Source of the DNA: Natrinema gelatinilyticum
Lineage (GTDB): Archaea; Halobacteriota; Halobacteria; Halobacteriales; Natrialbaceae
Length of the DNA: 64,000 nt
Assembly: GCF_024266705.1 (NCBI RefSeq)
Contig: NZ_CP100756.1
Coordinates: 1,922,001 to 1,986,000 of the forward strand
Direction: 5' to 3'
The notes under the pieces were generated by a model, which worked only from the letters and a program-made list of their open reading frames with translations, did no database searches and was not told the DNA's origin. This document shows, piece after piece, positions 62,058-64,000 of the stretch. How positions within the stretch are numbered: the stretch's first letter is position 1; every line of letters starts with the position of its first letter. A program made the position numbers and the translations under genes.

Positions 62058-63265
62058 GCAGATACGGGAACTGTATCCACAGCGGTCGCAGTCTCCACAG
62101 ACGTTGCTTCGGAGTGAACCACTCCTAGGTTCTCCAGACCACGCGACTGGATATTCAACGCCGCGTTCCAATCCCTCTCCAACTCGAACCCACACGACGG
62201 GCAGGAATGTTCCCGAACCCACACCGGTTTCGCCGTCTCCACGCCACACGATGCACACTCTTTCGTCGTGCCATTCGGTTCGACTTCGATAACGTGACAC
62301 TCGTTCTTCCGACCGTGATGTTTCAGAATCGTAATGAAGTTTCGCCAGCCGACTTCGGCCTTGTTCCGAGCGTTGCCACTGGCTTCGAGCATCGACTTCA
62401 CGTTCAAATCCTCAACGAACACTGCCTCGTACTCGGTCGTGTAATAGTGTGCGAGCTTGTGTTTATAATCTCGCTTCTTGTTCGACATGCGAGCATGGAC
62501 CGTCGCGACTCGCCGCCGTTGCGTCTCCCAGTTGTTCGACTCGTATTGCTTGCGAGAAAGAGCGTGTTGCTCACGTTCGAGGCGTTTTCGCTCGTCGGAG
62601 AAGTCAAGACGTCCGACGGAGCGTCCGTCCGAATCCTGGACGAAGGTGAGAACGCCGAGGTCGATCCCAACCGTGTCTTCCGGCTCAATGTCCGCTGGGT
62701 CTGGTTTCTCTGGCGTGTCGGTGCTGATGCAGAACGAGGCGTACCACGCTCCTGTGGGTTCTTTCTTCACCGTGACTTCCTTGATAGCATCGTGGTCGGG
62801 AAGGTCGCGGTGAAGGCGGAGTGGGATTTCGATGGTTTCACCACGAACTTTTGTGAGTCGGAGTCTCGCTCGGTCTCGCGGGCCACTCTTCGTGTCGAGT
62901 TCGAAGCCCGATTGCCGGTACGTGAAACTCCGATACTCACGCGGTGACTTCCAGTTCAACGAGCCAACATCGTAGCCCTTGGCTTTGAGTGTGCCAAGGT
63001 TGTTGATGTTGGTGCGGATACGCTCGACAGCTTTCTGCAAGACGGTGGAGTAGACCTGTTTGAGGTCAGTCCACTGTTGTTTGAGTTCTGGCAGTTCATC
63101 TCGGACGTGCCAGACACGCTGTCGAAGCGTCCCCTCGTCTTCTGGTATCTTGTTGAATTCGTGGAGGGCGTGGTTGTAGAGTTGTCGCACGGTGTCACGA
63201 GTCCAGTCGAGACTCTCCCGTTGGGTGGTGGTGGGAAAGAGACGGTATCGTGGACTGTACTCCAT
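62027..63265 (-). CDS. tnpB: TnpB RNA-guided nuclease, 3' end replaced by IS sequence
   Basis: 412 residues as read now. RuvC residues D202 (TVGIDLGVLTF), E285 (EAVFVEDLNVKSML) and D365 (ELERDWNAALNIQ), and the zinc finger CASCGVE...CPSCGFE (C337, C340, C355, C358) are intact. The first ~150 residues are the normal wedge/REC part. Residues after ~403 (AVLNSDPIG) come from the IS5-type element. The original ending lies beyond that element. TnpB cuts DNA guided by an RNA from its own 3' end; protein function may persist, but the local guide RNA is broken. Confidence 0.92.
   Translation of the reverse strand: MEYSPRYRLFPTTTQRESLDWTRDTVRQLYNHALHEFNKIPEDEGTLRQRVWHVRDELPELKQQWTDLKQVYSTVLQKAVERIRTNINNLGTLKAKGYDVGSLNWKSPREYRSFTYRQSGFELDTKSGPRDRARLRLTKVRGETIEIPLRLHRDLPDHDAIKEVTVKKEPTGAWYASFCISTDTPEKPDPADIEPEDTVGIDLGVLTFVQDSDGRSVGRLDFSDERKRLEREQHALSRKQYESNNWETQRRRVATVHARMSNKKRDYKHKLAHYYTTEYEAVFVEDLNVKSMLEASGNARNKAEVGWRNFITILKHHGRKNECHVIEVEPNGTTKECASCGVETAKPVWVREHSCPSCGFELERDWNAALNIQSRGLENLGVVHSEATSVETATAVDTVPVSAAVLNSDPIG
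62058..62065 (+). repeat. Target-site duplication, right copy
   Basis: GCAGATAC, identical to 61120-61127. Confidence 0.9.
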
Positions 63266-63346
63266 GCGACTTGCTTTCGTCTATGGAGTGTAATTTATTA
63301 AGTGTTTGTGAGTAGGGGTGTGTGACGATCGTGCAGGTACTGTATC

Positions 63347-63387
63347 CCCGCCCTCCTCGCTCCCGTCGGTCGCTCCTCGAGGACGGG
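63347..63387 (-). other. Second omega-RNA-like hairpin upstream of tnpB
   Basis: Minus strand: CCCGTCCTC (63387-63379) pairs with GAGGGCGGG (63355-63347), 9 bp with one G-T, across 23 nt. Length and outer stem are close to the right-end hairpin at 61053-61095 (43 nt, AGGGCGGGG). An adjoining small hairpin GGGTGC-TTA-GCACCC is at 63385-63399. It could be the left-end structure of this element or the right end of a second, lost tnpB element. Confidence 0.45.
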
Positions 63388-63430
63388 TGCTTAGCACCCT
63401 CTCTTTCAGCTAAAAAATCGGTAAGTCTTC

Positions 63431-64000
63431 CTAATCTCCCCCGGTCGATTGGCTCTCCTCGTCGATTGATCCGCCGCCGAGATAGAGTTCAGCCACCTCG
63501 TCGTCGTCGAGCAGGGCTTCGCCGGTGTCCTCGAAACGGTTCTCCCCCATTTCCAGCACGTAGCCCCGGTCGGCGCGGCTGAGCGCCTTGCGAGCGTTCT
63601 GTTCGACCATGAGGATGGCAGTCCCTGACTCGTTGATGGAGTCAATCTTGTCGAACACTTCATCAACGAGGTCAGGGGCGAGTCCTGCTGACGGTTCGTC
63701 AACGAGCAACAGTCCGGGGTCGACCATCAGCGCACGCCCCATTGCGAGCATCTGACGCTGTCCGCCAGAGAGGCTGTCGGCGCGTTGATTCTTACGCTTT
63801 TCGAGAATAGGGAACTGGTCGTACACCTCGTTCAAGGTCTCCTGGGGAACGTGGTCGAGGATGTACGCCCCCATTTCGAGGTTCTCCTTTACCGTGAGGT
63901 TCGGGAAGACGTTCTCGTTCTGCGGGACGTACGCCATCCCCTTGCGCGTAATTTCGTCGGGACGGTTGTCAGTGATGTTTTGCCCGTCGTACGTGACGGC
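63431..64000 (-). CDS. Branched-chain amino acid ABC transporter ATP-binding protein (LivF type), 5' part outside window
   Basis: 190 codons visible, no stop up to the window edge, so the N-terminus with Walker A is missing. Visible: RKGMAYVPQNENVFPNLTVKENLEMGAY (Q-loop), DSLSGGQRQMLAMGRALMVDPGLLLVDEPSAGLAP (signature and Walker B) and the LivF ending NARKALSRADRGYVLEMGENRFEDTGEALLDDDEVAELYLGGG. It powers import of Leu/Ile/Val-type substrates. LivG and permeases should lie beyond the window end. Confidence 0.92.
   Translation of the reverse strand, partial: AVTYDGQNITDNRPDEITRKGMAYVPQNENVFPNLTVKENLEMGAYILDHVPQETLNEVYDQFPILEKRKNQRADSLSGGQRQMLAMGRALMVDPGLLLVDEPSAGLAPDLVDEVFDKIDSINESGTAILMVEQNARKALSRADRGYVLEMGENRFEDTGEALLDDDEVAELYLGGGSIDEESQSTGGD

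Larger units (their letters stand above)
61045..63300 (-). mobile_element. IS1341-type (IS200/IS605 family, tnpB-only) element, interrupted
   Basis: Consists of tnpB (from 63265), its displaced last 22 codons (61127 down to about 61054, SRVVEAGSPALKESPKATSRAG when read from the tnpB side) and the right-end hairpin at 61053-61095. No tnpA is present. The exact left end is not defined; the right end is inferred to lie just beyond the hairpin near a TTCAC (61045-61049). An IS5-type element (61128-62057) splits the 3' end. Confidence 0.75.

Noticed and set aside
1..64000. CRISPR array
   Set aside because: No series of regularly spaced identical 25-40-nt repeats was seen. The 24-bp repeat at 51861 has no spacers and is coding; the 45-47 kb repeats are irregularly spaced.

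Overview
The window is chromosomal DNA of a halophilic archaeon (class Halobacteria). The evidence is high GC, very acidic proteins, TATA elements about 25-30 nt before start codons with little or no leader, Tat-type lipoprotein signals (RR followed by a G-C lipobox), and archaeal genes: TFB, MptA, a siroheme decarboxylase of the AhbA/AhbB type, the haloarchaeal RNA polymerase epsilon-type protein and an RdfA-type cell-shape factor. Gene content suggests a Natrialbales-like genus, which is an inference.

1-23.5 kb holds mostly lipid and CoA metabolism: CaiB/BaiF CoA-transferase (cut by the window edge), two 3-hydroxyacyl-CoA dehydrogenases (one unusually short), a crotonase, a thiolase, an acyl-CoA dehydrogenase, an acyl-CoA synthetase, and a glutaryl-CoA dehydrogenase-like enzyme followed by an IclR regulator. 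Mixed in are an R2lox-type oxidase with every cofactor residue recognisable, an APC permease with a small membrane partner, a TrpD-like phosphoribosyltransferase, the AhbA-AhbB fusion, a pyridoxamine-oxidase-like gene broken by an in-frame stop, a 1046-residue FAD/Fe-S dehydrogenase of YdiJ type, and RdfA.

24-39.3 kb is a coherent polysaccharide-use island: a TrmB regulator, an intracellular GH3 beta-glucosidase, a complete Opp/Dpp-type ABC importer (lipoprotein, two permeases, two ATPases), and a Tat-exported GH81 endo-beta-1,3-glucanase with two C-terminal accessory domains. At the far edge is a decayed second TrmB. The parts fit one pathway: laminarin-like beta-1,3-glucan cut outside the cell, oligosaccharides imported, glucose released inside. 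An AT-rich gene-poor stretch and tRNA-Ile follow.

40.7-59.2 kb is mainly housekeeping: FxsA, a thioredoxin-domain protein, a TrmB-like regulator, MptA, a nucleotidyltransferase, the Rpo epsilon-type protein, a DsbA-like protein, NAD kinase, an amphi-Trp protein, UspA, an LssY_C-type membrane protein with an N-glycosylation-sequon repeat, TFB, NAD synthetase, GNAT, a crotonase, tRNA-Gly and tRNA-Thr. An HNH nuclease lies between a degenerate tRNA-Gly(GCC) and an intact tRNA-Gly(CCC). Four copies of a TATA-containing repeat occur between 45.1 and 47.0 kb.

59.5-64 kb has a branched-chain-amino-acid-type binding lipoprotein and a convergent LivF ATPase (cut by the window end). Between them lies a tnpB-only IS1341-type element whose 3' end is split by a 930-bp IS5/ISH1-type insertion sequence with a perfect 8-bp target duplication. 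The RNA-guided nuclease keeps its catalytic residues but is separated from its guide-RNA hairpin. A dispersed ~80-bp palindromic repeat is present in three full copies (0.7, 34.2 and 60.9 kb) and one half copy (27.4 kb); the central hairpin is flipped in one copy relative to its arms.
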